Origin: Dehalococcoidia bacterium
GTDB taxonomy: Bacteria; Chloroflexota; Dehalococcoidia; UBA2979
Direction of reading: 5' to 3'
Assembly (NCBI GenBank): GCA_004297315.1
Contig: SCTU01000151.1
Span: 1-5,926, forward strand
Length of the DNA: 5,926 nt
Shown: in pieces, positions 1 to 5,051 of the stretch
Numbering within the stretch: the stretch's first letter is position 1
Layout of the letters: each line of letters starts with the position of its first letter
Made by a program: the position numbers and the translations under genes
The notes under the pieces: generated by a model
The model's input: the letters and a program-made list of their open reading frames with translations, nothing else
Databases searched by the model: none
Told to the model about the DNA's origin: nothing

Positions 1-285
1 GTGCGGGCCCTCGCCCTCGATCTGCACGCCCTTCTCCACCAGCGCAGCGTGGCCGGCGTGAATGTCGGCGACGCTCAGGTAGAGGATCGAGCCGGCATGG
101 TCGAACCGCTTGTCCTCGGCGACGTCGAGCATGAGCCGCACGCCGTCGAGGTCGAAGAAGGCGAGGTTCCCCGCTTGGAAGAGGAAGGGCAGCCCCAGCA
201 CGTCGCGATAGAAGGCGACCGCGCGGTCGATCTCCTTCACGTTCATCGCGATCTGCAGCAGCCCCTGCGCGTCGACGCCAGACAT
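1..285 (-). CDS. VOC-family (glyoxalase/bleomycin-resistance/dioxygenase fold) protein, N-terminal part
   Basis: Reading the minus strand from the ATG at 285-283 gives 95 residues without a stop before the window edge, so the C-terminus is missing. The start MSGVDAQGLLQIAMNVKEID, then the RAVAFYRDVLGLPF segment (residues 21-34) and the FFDLDGVRLML strand (43-53), is the typical beta-alpha-beta-beta module of vicinal-oxygen-chelate proteins. Residues 66-95 (SILYLSVADIHA, then ALVEKGVQIEGEGPH) begin the next module. The family position usually held by the first metal-binding His is Gln11, as in some glyoxalases, so metal binding is possible but not shown. A GAGGAG Shine-Dalgarno (292-297) sits 6 nt before the ATG and fixes the start. 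VOC proteins include lyases, dioxygenases and drug-binding resistance proteins; nothing here separates these, so no substrate is proposed. The gene lies downstream of the 412-1182 gene but beyond a strong hairpin, so it probably has its own promoter, though I see no convincing one in 286-356. Confidence 0.88.
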   Translation of the reverse strand, partial: MSGVDAQGLLQIAMNVKEIDRAVAFYRDVLGLPFLFQAGNLAFFDLDGVRLMLDVAEDKRFDHAGSILYLSVADIHAGHAALVEKGVQIEGEGPH

Positions 286-356
286 TGATGTCTCCTCAGC
301 GCGCTCCAGTGTGCCAGATCGGACCGCCTCCAGTTGGCAGTGCGCGCGGACAAAGG

Positions 357-388
357 ACGAGGGCCGGGGACGAATCCCCGGCCCTCGT
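357..388 (-). terminator. Intrinsic-type terminator hairpin after the secreted-protein gene
   Basis: Two 14-nt arms (357-370 and 375-388) are perfectly complementary around a 4-nt loop. Read as minus-strand RNA the loop is UUCG, a very stable tetraloop, closed here by an A-U pair. The hairpin begins 23 nt past the TAA stop of the minus-strand gene ending at 412. The tail that follows (CCUUUGUCC) has only a short U run, as is common in high-GC bacteria. The plus strand gives a CGAA loop with no U tail and has no gene ending here, so the minus strand is the functional direction. Confidence 0.8.
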
Positions 389-411
389 GCTGCCGGTCGC
401 CGGCGGACTGC

Positions 412-1182
412 TTATCGCGAGCGCAGCCCGAGGCGCAGCCCCGTCGAAGTGGTGGTCGAGCCCGCGGCACTCAGGCCCTCGAGCGTCGTCTGCGCGTTCA
501 CGTTCGCCTCGCTGGAGACGTCGCCGCTGGCTTCCGCGCCCGCCGACGTCATAGCGTCGAGCGCCGTGGACAGGCCGGCTACGGCGTTCACGTTCGCCTC
601 GTGCGTCACGTCCACGTGGCCGCTGCCGATGGCGTCGAGTGCCGTCGAAAGGCCACCCTCAGCCGCCGCGTTGGCCTTCGCCTGGGCCTCGGTCACCGCG
701 TCGATGGCGGTGTCGATCCCGGCCGCGGCGTTCAGTTCGGCGTTCGCGCTGGCATTGGCGTTGGCGTGGCTGTTCGCGCCGTGCGCGTTCGACTCGGCGT
801 TGGCTGAGGCGGAGCCATGCGCGTCACTGCCGGTCTCAATGCCCAACAGGCCGAGGACAAAGGCCTTCATCGATCCCTTGTGCGTGCGCGCCTCGGCGCT
901 CACCTGGGCGCCGATGCCCGCGCCGGCGTTCCCGCCTTCACCGTTGATTGCGGCCTGGGCCTTGTCGAGGCCGGCCGAGGCGTTCTCGTTCGCGTCGAGC
1001 GAGGCGATCACCTCGAGCGCCTTGTCCTTTCCGGTCACGCTGGCGTGCGTCTCCGACTGGCCGGTGAGGGCCGCGGCGACCCCGCTGGCCTCGGCTGCCA
1101 CGCCGCCGCCGAGGATGGCCGCGGCTGCGAGCGTTGCGGCGACAGCCTTCTTCGTCACGACGAAGGTGGTGAGAGTGTTCAT
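412..1182 (-). CDS. Secreted alanine-rich repeat protein of unknown function
   Basis: The product has 256 residues. I chose the ATG at 1182-1180 because GGAGGA (1189-1194) lies 6 nt upstream; the upstream GTG/ATG at 1203-1198 would cover that site. The N-terminus has a Lys pair (11-12), an Ala-rich hydrophobic stretch to about residue 30, and an A-E-A|S signal-peptidase-I-like site after residue 32, so export is likely. The mature chain is low in complexity: I count about 64 Ala in 256 residues, no Pro, Cys, Trp or Tyr, and one Phe after the signal peptide. Imperfect repeats centre on GLDKAQAAI (71-79), GIDTAIDAV (155-163), GLSTALDAI (177-185) and GLSTALDAM (203-211), with EANVNA at 195-200 and 225-230. 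The tail GLRLGLRSR is basic. There is no LPXTG anchor or recognised domain. I do not know the family; a surface, matrix or adhesive role is only a guess. Clean signal peptide, SD and terminator make the gene credible. Confidence 0.82.
   Translation of the reverse strand: MNTLTTFVVTKKAVAATLAAAAILGGGVAAEASGVAAALTGQSETHASVTGKDKALEVIASLDANENASAGLDKAQAAINGEGGNAGAGIGAQVSAEARTHKGSMKAFVLGLLGIETGSDAHGSASANAESNAHGANSHANANASANAELNAAAGIDTAIDAVTEAQAKANAAAEGGLSTALDAIGSGHVDVTHEANVNAVAGLSTALDAMTSAGAEASGDVSSEANVNAQTTLEGLSAAGSTTTSTGLRLGLRSR
460..720 (-). repeat. Imperfect intragenic tandem repeats, 22-30 codons per unit
   Basis: This stretch encodes residues 155-241 of the secreted protein. An identical 18-bp sequence occurs at 494-511 and 584-601, exactly 90 bp (30 codons) apart, coding for EANVNA. 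A second related pair at 554-576 and 632-654 is 78 bp (26 codons) apart, coding for GLSTALDA. The two pairs interleave, so the units are in frame but vary in length. This suggests old internal duplication followed by drift, not a recent expansion. The repeats are coding, with no conserved non-coding spacer. Confidence 0.75.
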
Positions 1183-1188
1183 GGTCGA

Positions 1189-1194
1189 TCCTCC
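1189..1194 (-). promoter_or_regulatory. Shine-Dalgarno site that sets the start of the secreted-protein gene
   Basis: The minus strand reads GGAGGA, 6 nt before the ATG at 1182. This is the best ribosome-binding site near the gene and rules against the in-frame starts further upstream at 1198-1203. Confidence 0.8.
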
Positions 1195-1202
1195 GGTCAT
1201 CA

Positions 1203-1223
1203 CGTCCCCGTGTCACGGAGACG
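1203..1223 (-). promoter_or_regulatory. 21-bp inverted repeat upstream of the secreted-protein gene (5' UTR hairpin or operator)
   Basis: Arms 1203-1212 and 1214-1223 are complementary at 9 of 10 positions around a single central base. As minus-strand RNA the one mismatch becomes a U-G wobble, giving an 8-bp stem with a UGACA loop. On the plus strand it would be a C-A mismatch. The repeat lies 8 nt upstream of the Shine-Dalgarno site and just downstream of a possible -10 box. It could be a repressor operator overlapping the transcription start or a hairpin at the mRNA 5' end. The repeat is seen directly; the function is inferred. Confidence 0.5.
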
Positions 1224-1229
1224 TTTGCG

Positions 1230-1235
1230 TTCATA
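1230..1235 (-). promoter_or_regulatory. Possible -10 element for the secreted-protein gene
   Basis: The minus strand reads TATGAA, matching 4 of 6 bases of TATAAT. No good -35 hexamer is found 16-18 nt upstream. If it is used, transcription would begin near 1223, at the outer end of the inverted repeat. Confidence 0.25.
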
Positions 1236-1327
1236 CACAGGAACGGTGTGCCCGCGACGACCGTTCGTCGTGCCTGGCCGGATTCCGCCTCGGTCGAATC
1301 TGACGGGGCGCTCGACGCAAGCGTGCC

Positions 1328-1355
1328 GTGACCCCAAGACGTCCGCTGTTAGACT
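1328..1355 (+). promoter_or_regulatory. Candidate promoter of the methyltransferase remnant, leaderless type
   Basis: GTGACC (1328-1333, 4 of 6 matches to TTGACA) is separated by 16 nt from TAGACT (1350-1355, 4 of 6 matches to TATAAT). The -10 box ends 6 nt before the ATG at 1362, so transcription would start at or next to the start codon. No Shine-Dalgarno sequence precedes the ATG, which agrees with a leaderless mRNA. Confidence 0.4.
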
Positions 1356-1361
1356 CCTGCA

Positions 1362-1687
1362 ATGGCGGAGTTCCGGCCCGACACCCTCTATTACGGCGAC
1401 AACCTCGAGGTCCTGCGGGACTTCCCGCCGGAGTGCGTCGACCTCGTCTATCTCGATCCGCCGTTCAACTCGAACCGCTCCTACAACGTGCTCTTCAAGG
1501 AGGCGAAGGGCACCGAGGCCGAGGCCCAGATCGAGGCCTTCGGCGACACGTGGACCTTCGGCGCGCACACCACCGAGGTCTATGAGGAGATCGCCGCCAG
1601 ATCGACATGCCCTCGCAGCGCAGCACCTCGGACTTCACGAAGGCACGCGCGGCGCGCGAGCGCGCGCAGAAGCCGCGCCTGCTCTAG
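1362..1687 (+). pseudogene. Site-specific DNA methyltransferase remnant with internal deletion
   Basis: The first ~78 codons from ATG 1362 match the N-terminus of site-specific DNA methyltransferases: LYYGDNLEVLRDFPPECVDL (residues 9-28), then the catalytic DPPF motif IV (32-35), NSNRSYNVLFKEAKG (36-50) and a DTW element (62-64). Family resemblance stops near residue 78 (about 1595). From 1598, in another frame, a 29-codon stretch ending at TAG 1685-1687 begins QIDMPSQRSTSDF and continues with TKARAARERAQKPRLL. It resembles the usual C-terminal tail of the same family. The central part of the enzyme, several hundred residues in intact members and including the target-recognition region and the FxGxG AdoMet-binding motif, is missing. 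The join also shifts the frame; the N-terminal frame runs on to a stop at 1698-1700. Such a product could not methylate DNA. No restriction partner is visible. The N-terminal match is strong; the C-terminal match is from memory of the family and less certain. Confidence 0.8.
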
Positions 1688-1696
1688 CAGCCTGCC

Positions 1697-2359
1697 CTAG
1701 TACGTCGCCTCGACCGGGTTGTTCCACTGGAACGGGCGCGTGAGCACGTGGCCCAGGCGGTGCTCCGCCGCGAAGTGGCGCAGGGCGTGCTGCAGCGGCT
1801 CCGTCAGCTCCATGCGGTAGCCGAGGTTCTGCGCGTACTGCTGCTGGTGCCACACGTCGAGGTAGACGATCCCGCGTGCGCCCTCGGGCAGGAGTTGCGC
1901 CGCCGCCGCGGTCTGCTCGGCGATACTCGTCATGACCCGCTGAAGCGAGTTCACCGGCCAGAGCCGGCGCGGCAAGACGTACACGCCGTGCTCGTCGATC
2001 GCGATCCGCACTGGCGCGTGCCCGTCCTCGCCGGCCGCCTCGAAGGTCGCGCGGCCGAGGCGGGTGACGGCCCAGGCGTAGGCGCACGCCTCGGACAGCA
2101 CGTCCTGCGCGCGCTCGTCCGCCGGGCCCCGGCTGTTGCAGGCGAGTGCGCCGTGCGCCGCGATCAGGCGTGACCGAACGACCTCGATCGCCCCGGCGCG
2201 GTCGACCTCGTCCAGCGCGGCGCCGAGCCAGTAGAAGGGCGGGTTGTGCTCGGACTCGCGCGTCATCATGAAGGCGAGCCAACAACTCTCGCCGCCCCAG
2301 CCCGCGGGCGCGATCCCCGGCAGGAGCGTCTGCAACCAGTCGGCCATCTCGCGCGCCAT
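1697..2359 (-). CDS. Hypothetical protein, 220 residues, soluble
   Basis: I do not recognise this protein. It reads like a true gene: balanced composition, aromatic-rich segments (HNPPFYWLGAALDEV, 38-52; RPFQWNNPVEATY at the C-terminus) and alternating predicted helices and strands. Residues 56-72 and 80-110 look helical. VRIAIDEHGVYVLPRR (117-132) looks like a strand pair, and 134-160 looks helical. GIVYLDVWHQ (163-172) is a buried strand ending in polar residues. There is no signal peptide or membrane segment. The start is ATG 2359, with AGGA (2367-2370) 7 nt upstream; Met5 is an alternative. That Shine-Dalgarno overlaps the stop codon of the upstream channel gene, leaving a 9-nt gap, so the two are probably co-transcribed. 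The stop (1699-1697) overlaps the end of the convergent methyltransferase remnant. No enzyme motif is clear enough to assign a function. Confidence 0.85.
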   Translation of the reverse strand: MAREMADWLQTLLPGIAPAGWGGESCWLAFMMTRESEHNPPFYWLGAALDEVDRAGAIEVVRSRLIAAHGALACNSRGPADERAQDVLSEACAYAWAVTRLGRATFEAAGEDGHAPVRIAIDEHGVYVLPRRLWPVNSLQRVMTSIAEQTAAAAQLLPEGARGIVYLDVWHQQQYAQNLGYRMELTEPLQHALRHFAAEHRLGHVLTRPFQWNNPVEATY

Positions 2360-2368
2360 CAGGCGATC

Positions 2369-2995
2369 CTAGCGATGGTGGGGTTCAGGCTCCCCGCCCA
2401 GCCGAGGCAGTCGCATCCACCCTCGATGGCCCACCATGCTGATCGTGATGGTGACCGCCGCCCCGACGAGGACGGCCGCCGTGGGGTCGCTGCGCAACAG
2501 GAAGACGAGGCCGCCGCCGAAGGCCGACGCGGTGGCGTTGAGTTCGGCCTGCAGGACGTGTGGCAGGCGGGTGGCGAGCATGTCCCGGAGGACGCCCCCG
2601 CCCGTCGCCGTGAGGATCGCCAGGAGGATCGCCGGCGGCCAATCCAGTCCGGCCTCCGTCGCGACCAGCGCCCCGGTCACGGCGAACGCCCCGGTGCCCA
2701 CGGCGTCCGCGGCATCGAGGACGGCGACCGGGAGGCGGCCGCCCGCCGCGCCGAAGGCCACCGCAGCCGCGACCGCCGCGGTGGCGTAGAGCAGGTAGTC
2801 GGTGTTCGCGAGCGCCCTCGGCACCTCGCCGATCAGCGCGTCACGCAGGATGCCGCCACCGATGGCGGCGACCAGCCCGAGCGTGGCCAGTCCGAAGAGG
2901 TCCATCCCCGCCCGCCGGCCGACCGCGACTCCGCTGATTGCGAAGGCCACGATCCCCGCCCGGTCAGCAATCGCGATGAGGGTGAGCGCATCCAT
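2369..2995 (-). CDS. TRIC (UPF0126) family cation-channel-like membrane protein
   Basis: The 208-residue product has the two-fold internal repeat of the prokaryotic TRIC/UPF0126 family (YadS/YicG-like). The first half has FAISGVAVGRRAGMDLFGLA (18-37) followed by GGGILRD (46-52). The second half has FAVTGALVATEAGLDWPPAI (104-123) followed by GGGVLRD (132-138). The GGGxxRD turns mark the kinked pore helices. Most of the chain is hydrophobic, consistent with the seven membrane helices of the family, and the C-terminus is short and polar with a His pair. Characterised members are trimeric cation (potassium) channels of the inner membrane. I start at ATG 2995, because starting further upstream adds about 38 Arg-rich residues absent from the family. 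No Shine-Dalgarno is seen; TATTGT lies 7 nt upstream, so the mRNA may be leaderless, or the gene may be read from the HicB-like gene 35 nt upstream. Length is normal for the family. Confidence 0.92.
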   Translation of the reverse strand: MDALTLIAIADRAGIVAFAISGVAVGRRAGMDLFGLATLGLVAAIGGGILRDALIGEVPRALANTDYLLYATAAVAAAVAFGAAGGRLPVAVLDAADAVGTGAFAVTGALVATEAGLDWPPAILLAILTATGGGVLRDMLATRLPHVLQAELNATASAFGGGLVFLLRSDPTAAVLVGAAVTITISMVGHRGWMRLPRLGGEPEPHHR

Positions 2996-3002
2996 GCCGC
3001 GC

Positions 3003-3008
3003 ACAATA
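3003..3008 (-). promoter_or_regulatory. Possible -10 box giving a leaderless TRIC mRNA
   Basis: The minus strand reads TATTGT (4 of 6 matches to TATAAT), ending 7 nt before the ATG at 2995. No clear -35 is visible. With no Shine-Dalgarno before this start, a leaderless transcript is plausible. Confidence 0.3.
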
Positions 3009-3030
3009 GGGGCATGGTGCCGGAAGGGCC

Positions 3031-3258
3031 CTACGCGACGGCCACCTCGACGTGCTCGACGACGATCTCTCCCTCTTCGGGGATCGCTTCGCCCTCTTCC
3101 GCCAGACATTCGAGGTGGAAGGCGATCGCCTCGCGGGCCATCGTCAACGCTTCCTGAAGCGAGTCGCCCTGCGCGACGAGGCTCGGCAAAGCCGGGACGG
3201 TCAGGGTGTATCCGCCGTCTTCAGGGTCAGGAACCAACACCACCGTGTACCGGCGCAT
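3031..3258 (-). CDS. HicB-like antitoxin-family protein, no HicA partner nearby
   Basis: The 75-residue product begins MRRYTVVLVPDPEDGGYTLT, continues VPALPSLVAQGDSLQEALTM and then AREAIAFHLECL. This is the partial RNase-H-like HicB fold: beta strands, then the VPxLPxxxxxG turn (residues 21-31), then the EAL-x-x-AREAI helix. The start at ATG 3258 has a strong GGAGG (3265-3269) 6 nt upstream; longer in-frame starts would add a Pro/Ser/Arg-rich tail foreign to the family. In HicAB modules HicB binds and blocks the mRNA-cleaving toxin HicA and represses the operon through a C-terminal DNA-binding domain. Here that domain is absent, the chain ending in an acidic strand (EIVVEHVEVAVA). The flanking gaps (35 nt downstream, 104 nt upstream) are too short for HicA. 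It may be an orphan with another role or an antitoxin acting in trans. The TRIC gene follows at 35 nt. Confidence 0.88.
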   Translation of the reverse strand: MRRYTVVLVPDPEDGGYTLTVPALPSLVAQGDSLQEALTMAREAIAFHLECLAEEGEAIPEEGEIVVEHVEVAVA

Positions 3259-3264
3259 CGTCCG

Positions 3265-3269
3265 CCTCC
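3265..3269 (-). promoter_or_regulatory. Shine-Dalgarno site of the HicB-like gene
   Basis: The minus strand reads GGAGG, 6 nt before ATG 3258. It selects this start over longer in-frame ones. Confidence 0.75.
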
Positions 3270-3350
3270 GTGGACTCGGACTCAGAGTAGCTGGTGCCCC
3301 GGTCGCCAGGCCGGCCGTCACGGTGCATCGCCCGCGACTGGCACGTGGCT

Positions 3351-3356
3351 TACCGT
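3351..3356 (+). promoter_or_regulatory. Possible -10 box of uppP, leaderless type
   Basis: TACCGT fits only the loose TANNNT pattern and ends 6 nt before the ATG at 3363. No purine-rich Shine-Dalgarno of normal spacing and no convincing -35 are visible. It is reported mainly because its placement matches two other starts in the window. Confidence 0.25.
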
Positions 3357-3362
3357 CGGGGC

Positions 3363-4202
3363 ATGGATGCCAATGCAGCGGACTACCTGCGCGCCGTCGT
3401 CCTCGGTGTGATCCAGGCGCTGACGGAATTCCTCCCGATCTCCTCTTCCGGCCACCTGCTCCTCGCTGGCGAAGTCATGGGCGAGCGGATCTCGTCGCTC
3501 ACCTTCGATGTCGGCCTGCATGTCGGCACGCTCGCGGCCGTCCTGCTCTACTTCTGGCGCGACTGGACCGGGATGGCTGCGGCCTCCGTCACCGACTCGC
3601 TCCGCCACGGCTGGCACCTCGCCCGCTGGAGCGCCCGAGGCCGCCTCGCCTGCCTCGTCGTGCTCGGGACACTGCCCGCCGTGATCGCCGGGGCCGCGCT
3701 CGACGCGTACATCGAGGAGCACGTGCGCGGGGCGGGCGTCGTCGGCGTCATGCTCCTGCTGGGCGCAGGCCTCCTCTGGATGGCCGACCGCACCGCCACC
3801 GCCCGGGACGGCCTCGGCGAGATGGACGCGGGACGGTCGGCCGCGATCGGCCTCGCGCAGGCCGTTGCGCTCGTGCCGGGGGTTTCGCGCAGCGGGATGA
3901 CGATCTCGGCCGCGCGCTTCCTCGGCTTCGACCGCGTCTCCGCAGCGCGCTTCTCCTTCCTGCTCTCCGCGCCCGTCGTCGCCGGAGCGGCCGTCCTGAA
4001 GTTGGGCGAGGCGGTCGCGGGCGACGAGGCGGTCGCGTGGGGGCCGCTGGCGGCCGGCGCGCTGACCTCGGGCGTCTGTGGCGTCCTGGTGATCCGCGCC
4101 TTGCTGGGGTACATGCAGCACCGGACGTTGGCTGTATTCGTCTGGTATAGAATCGCGCTCGGCCTCGCGGTCCTCGCAGCGGTTGCGACGGGCCTCCTCT
4201 AG
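3363..4202 (+). CDS. uppP: Undecaprenyl-diphosphatase (UppP/BacA)
   Basis: This integral membrane enzyme dephosphorylates undecaprenyl diphosphate to the monophosphate, recycling the lipid carrier for peptidoglycan and other wall polymers. Higher levels give tolerance to bacitracin. Both family signatures are present: GVIQALTEFLPISSSGHLLL (residues 15-34, with Glu22, the Ser cluster 27-29 and His31) and PGVSRSGMT (172-180, with Arg176). Gln18 stands where Escherichia coli has the first Glu, a change common in the family. The chain of 279 residues is of normal length and has many hydrophobic helices (for example 98-113, 124-140, 198-212, 227-250, 256-279). Start ATG 3363 places the N-terminus just before the first helix; an upstream ATG at 3294 would add 23 polar residues. 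It is divergent from the HicB-like gene, and the SDR pair follows after 39 nt on the same strand. All key residues appear intact. Confidence 0.96.
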   Translation: MDANAADYLRAVVLGVIQALTEFLPISSSGHLLLAGEVMGERISSLTFDVGLHVGTLAAVLLYFWRDWTGMAAASVTDSLRHGWHLARWSARGRLACLVVLGTLPAVIAGAALDAYIEEHVRGAGVVGVMLLLGAGLLWMADRTATARDGLGEMDAGRSAAIGLAQAVALVPGVSRSGMTISAARFLGFDRVSAARFSFLLSAPVVAGAAVLKLGEAVAGDEAVAWGPLAAGALTSGVCGVLVIRALLGYMQHRTLAVFVWYRIALGLAVLAAVATGLL

Positions 4203-4241
4203 CGCCGGTCCCCGCGAGGGGCGCACGGACAGGGTGGCGAC

Positions 4242-5051
4242 GTGCTCGAACGGTTCGATCTCGATGGCAAGGCCATCGTCGTCACCGGCGGCGGCCGGGG
4301 CCTCGGCCGCGGCATGGCGCACGCCCTCGCCGAGGCGGGCGCACGCGTCATGCTCGCCGCCCGCACGCAGGCGCAACTGGACAGCACCGCCGACGAGATC
4401 CGCTCACGTGGCGGCACCGTCGCCACCTGCCGTACGGACGTGACCGACTCGAAGCAGGTGGACGCCCTCGTGGCCGCGTGCGTGCGCGAGTACGGGCGCA
4501 TCGACGTGCTCTTCGCGAACGCGGGCGGCGGTGGCGGCCCGGGCCCGGAGGTCGACTTCTGGGAGTACCCGGACGACGCCTTCGACCAGATGCTCGCCAC
4601 GAACCTGAAGTCGACGTTCTACTCGTGCCGTGCCGCCGCCAAGGCGATGGTCGCGCAGGGTGGCGGCGGCGTCCTCGTCACGACCGCCTCAGGCACCGCG
4701 CTGCGTGGCAACCGCAACTTCGCCTACCCGACCGCGAAGGGTGGCGTGATCTCGCTGACAAAGTCGATCGCGACGATGCTCGCCGGGCACGGGATCCGCG
4801 CCAACTGCATTGTGCCGGGCTACGTCTCGCAGACCGACCCGAAGGACGACCAGGAGCGCGAGCAGCGGGCGCAACGCGGCACGTTCATCCCCGTGCAGCG
4901 TCTCGGCGAATGGTGGGAGCTCGGCCCGCTCGCCGTGTTCCTCGCCTCGGACGCCTCGTCCTACATCACCGGCGAGACCTACATCATCGACGGCGGCGGG
5001 CTCGCCGGCGGGCTGGGGCCGATCAAGTTTCGCCCCCAACACGAGTGGTGA
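4242..5051 (+). CDS. Short-chain dehydrogenase/reductase (classical SDR, catalytically complete)
   Basis: The 269-residue product is a classical SDR, an NAD(P)-dependent oxidoreductase with a Rossmann fold. Motifs in order: TGGGRGLG cofactor loop (15-22); Arg41 after the second strand, which favours NADP(H) but is not proof; DVTD (66-69), the adenine-ring site; ANAGG (92-96); Asn121 in NLKS; Ser150; Tyr162-x-x-x-Lys166 (YPTAK); VPG (191-193); and the C-terminal YITGETYIIDGGG (241-253). Ser150 is 12 residues before the Tyr rather than the usual 13, so the loop is one residue shorter. The start is GTG 4242, with AGGG (4231-4234) 7 nt upstream. The stop codon overlaps the GTG of the next gene by 4 nt, a sign of translational coupling. 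The length is typical. The substrate cannot be told from sequence; annotations such as 3-oxoacyl-ACP reductase or glucose dehydrogenase would be unsafe. Confidence 0.95.
   Translation: MLERFDLDGKAIVVTGGGRGLGRGMAHALAEAGARVMLAARTQAQLDSTADEIRSRGGTVATCRTDVTDSKQVDALVAACVREYGRIDVLFANAGGGGGPGPEVDFWEYPDDAFDQMLATNLKSTFYSCRAAAKAMVAQGGGGVLVTTASGTALRGNRNFAYPTAKGGVISLTKSIATMLAGHGIRANCIVPGYVSQTDPKDDQEREQRAQRGTFIPVQRLGEWWELGPLAVFLASDASSYITGETYIIDGGGLAGGLGPIKFRPQHEW

Noticed and set aside
1..288. Plus-strand open frame of 95 codons opposite the VOC gene
   Set aside because: Its product is charged and low in order, while the minus strand gives a clear VOC domain with a good ribosome-binding site. It is an antisense shadow in high-GC DNA.
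286..356. Possible promoter for the VOC gene with CCAG/GGCAG-like partial repeats
   Set aside because: No -35/-10 pair of acceptable quality is found, and the repeats are imperfect and short.
494..654. Short direct repeats that might look like a CRISPR array
   Set aside because: There are only two copies of each repeat, they lie in frame inside a coding region, and the spacing differs (90 and 78 bp). They are protein repeats.
311..1303. Plus-strand open frame of 330 codons across the secreted-protein gene
   Set aside because: It is the antisense of the Ala-rich gene (Ala-rich codons read back as Ala, Ser and Arg codons). The minus strand has the signal peptide, Shine-Dalgarno and terminator.
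3309..3316. GGCCGGCC 8-bp palindrome in the uppP/HicB-like intergenic region
   Set aside because: Simple GC palindromes are common at this base composition, and there is no second copy or clear promoter to make it an operator.
4202..4224. GC-rich hairpin between uppP and the first SDR (CCCC, GCGA loop, GGGG)
   Set aside because: The stem is only 4 bp, has no U tail and sits near the SDR ribosome-binding site. It is too weak to call a terminator.
3318..4376. Minus-strand open frame of 352 codons opposite uppP
   Set aside because: The product is Glu/Arg/Asp/Gly-rich and lacks any fold signal, whereas the plus strand encodes UppP with both signatures.
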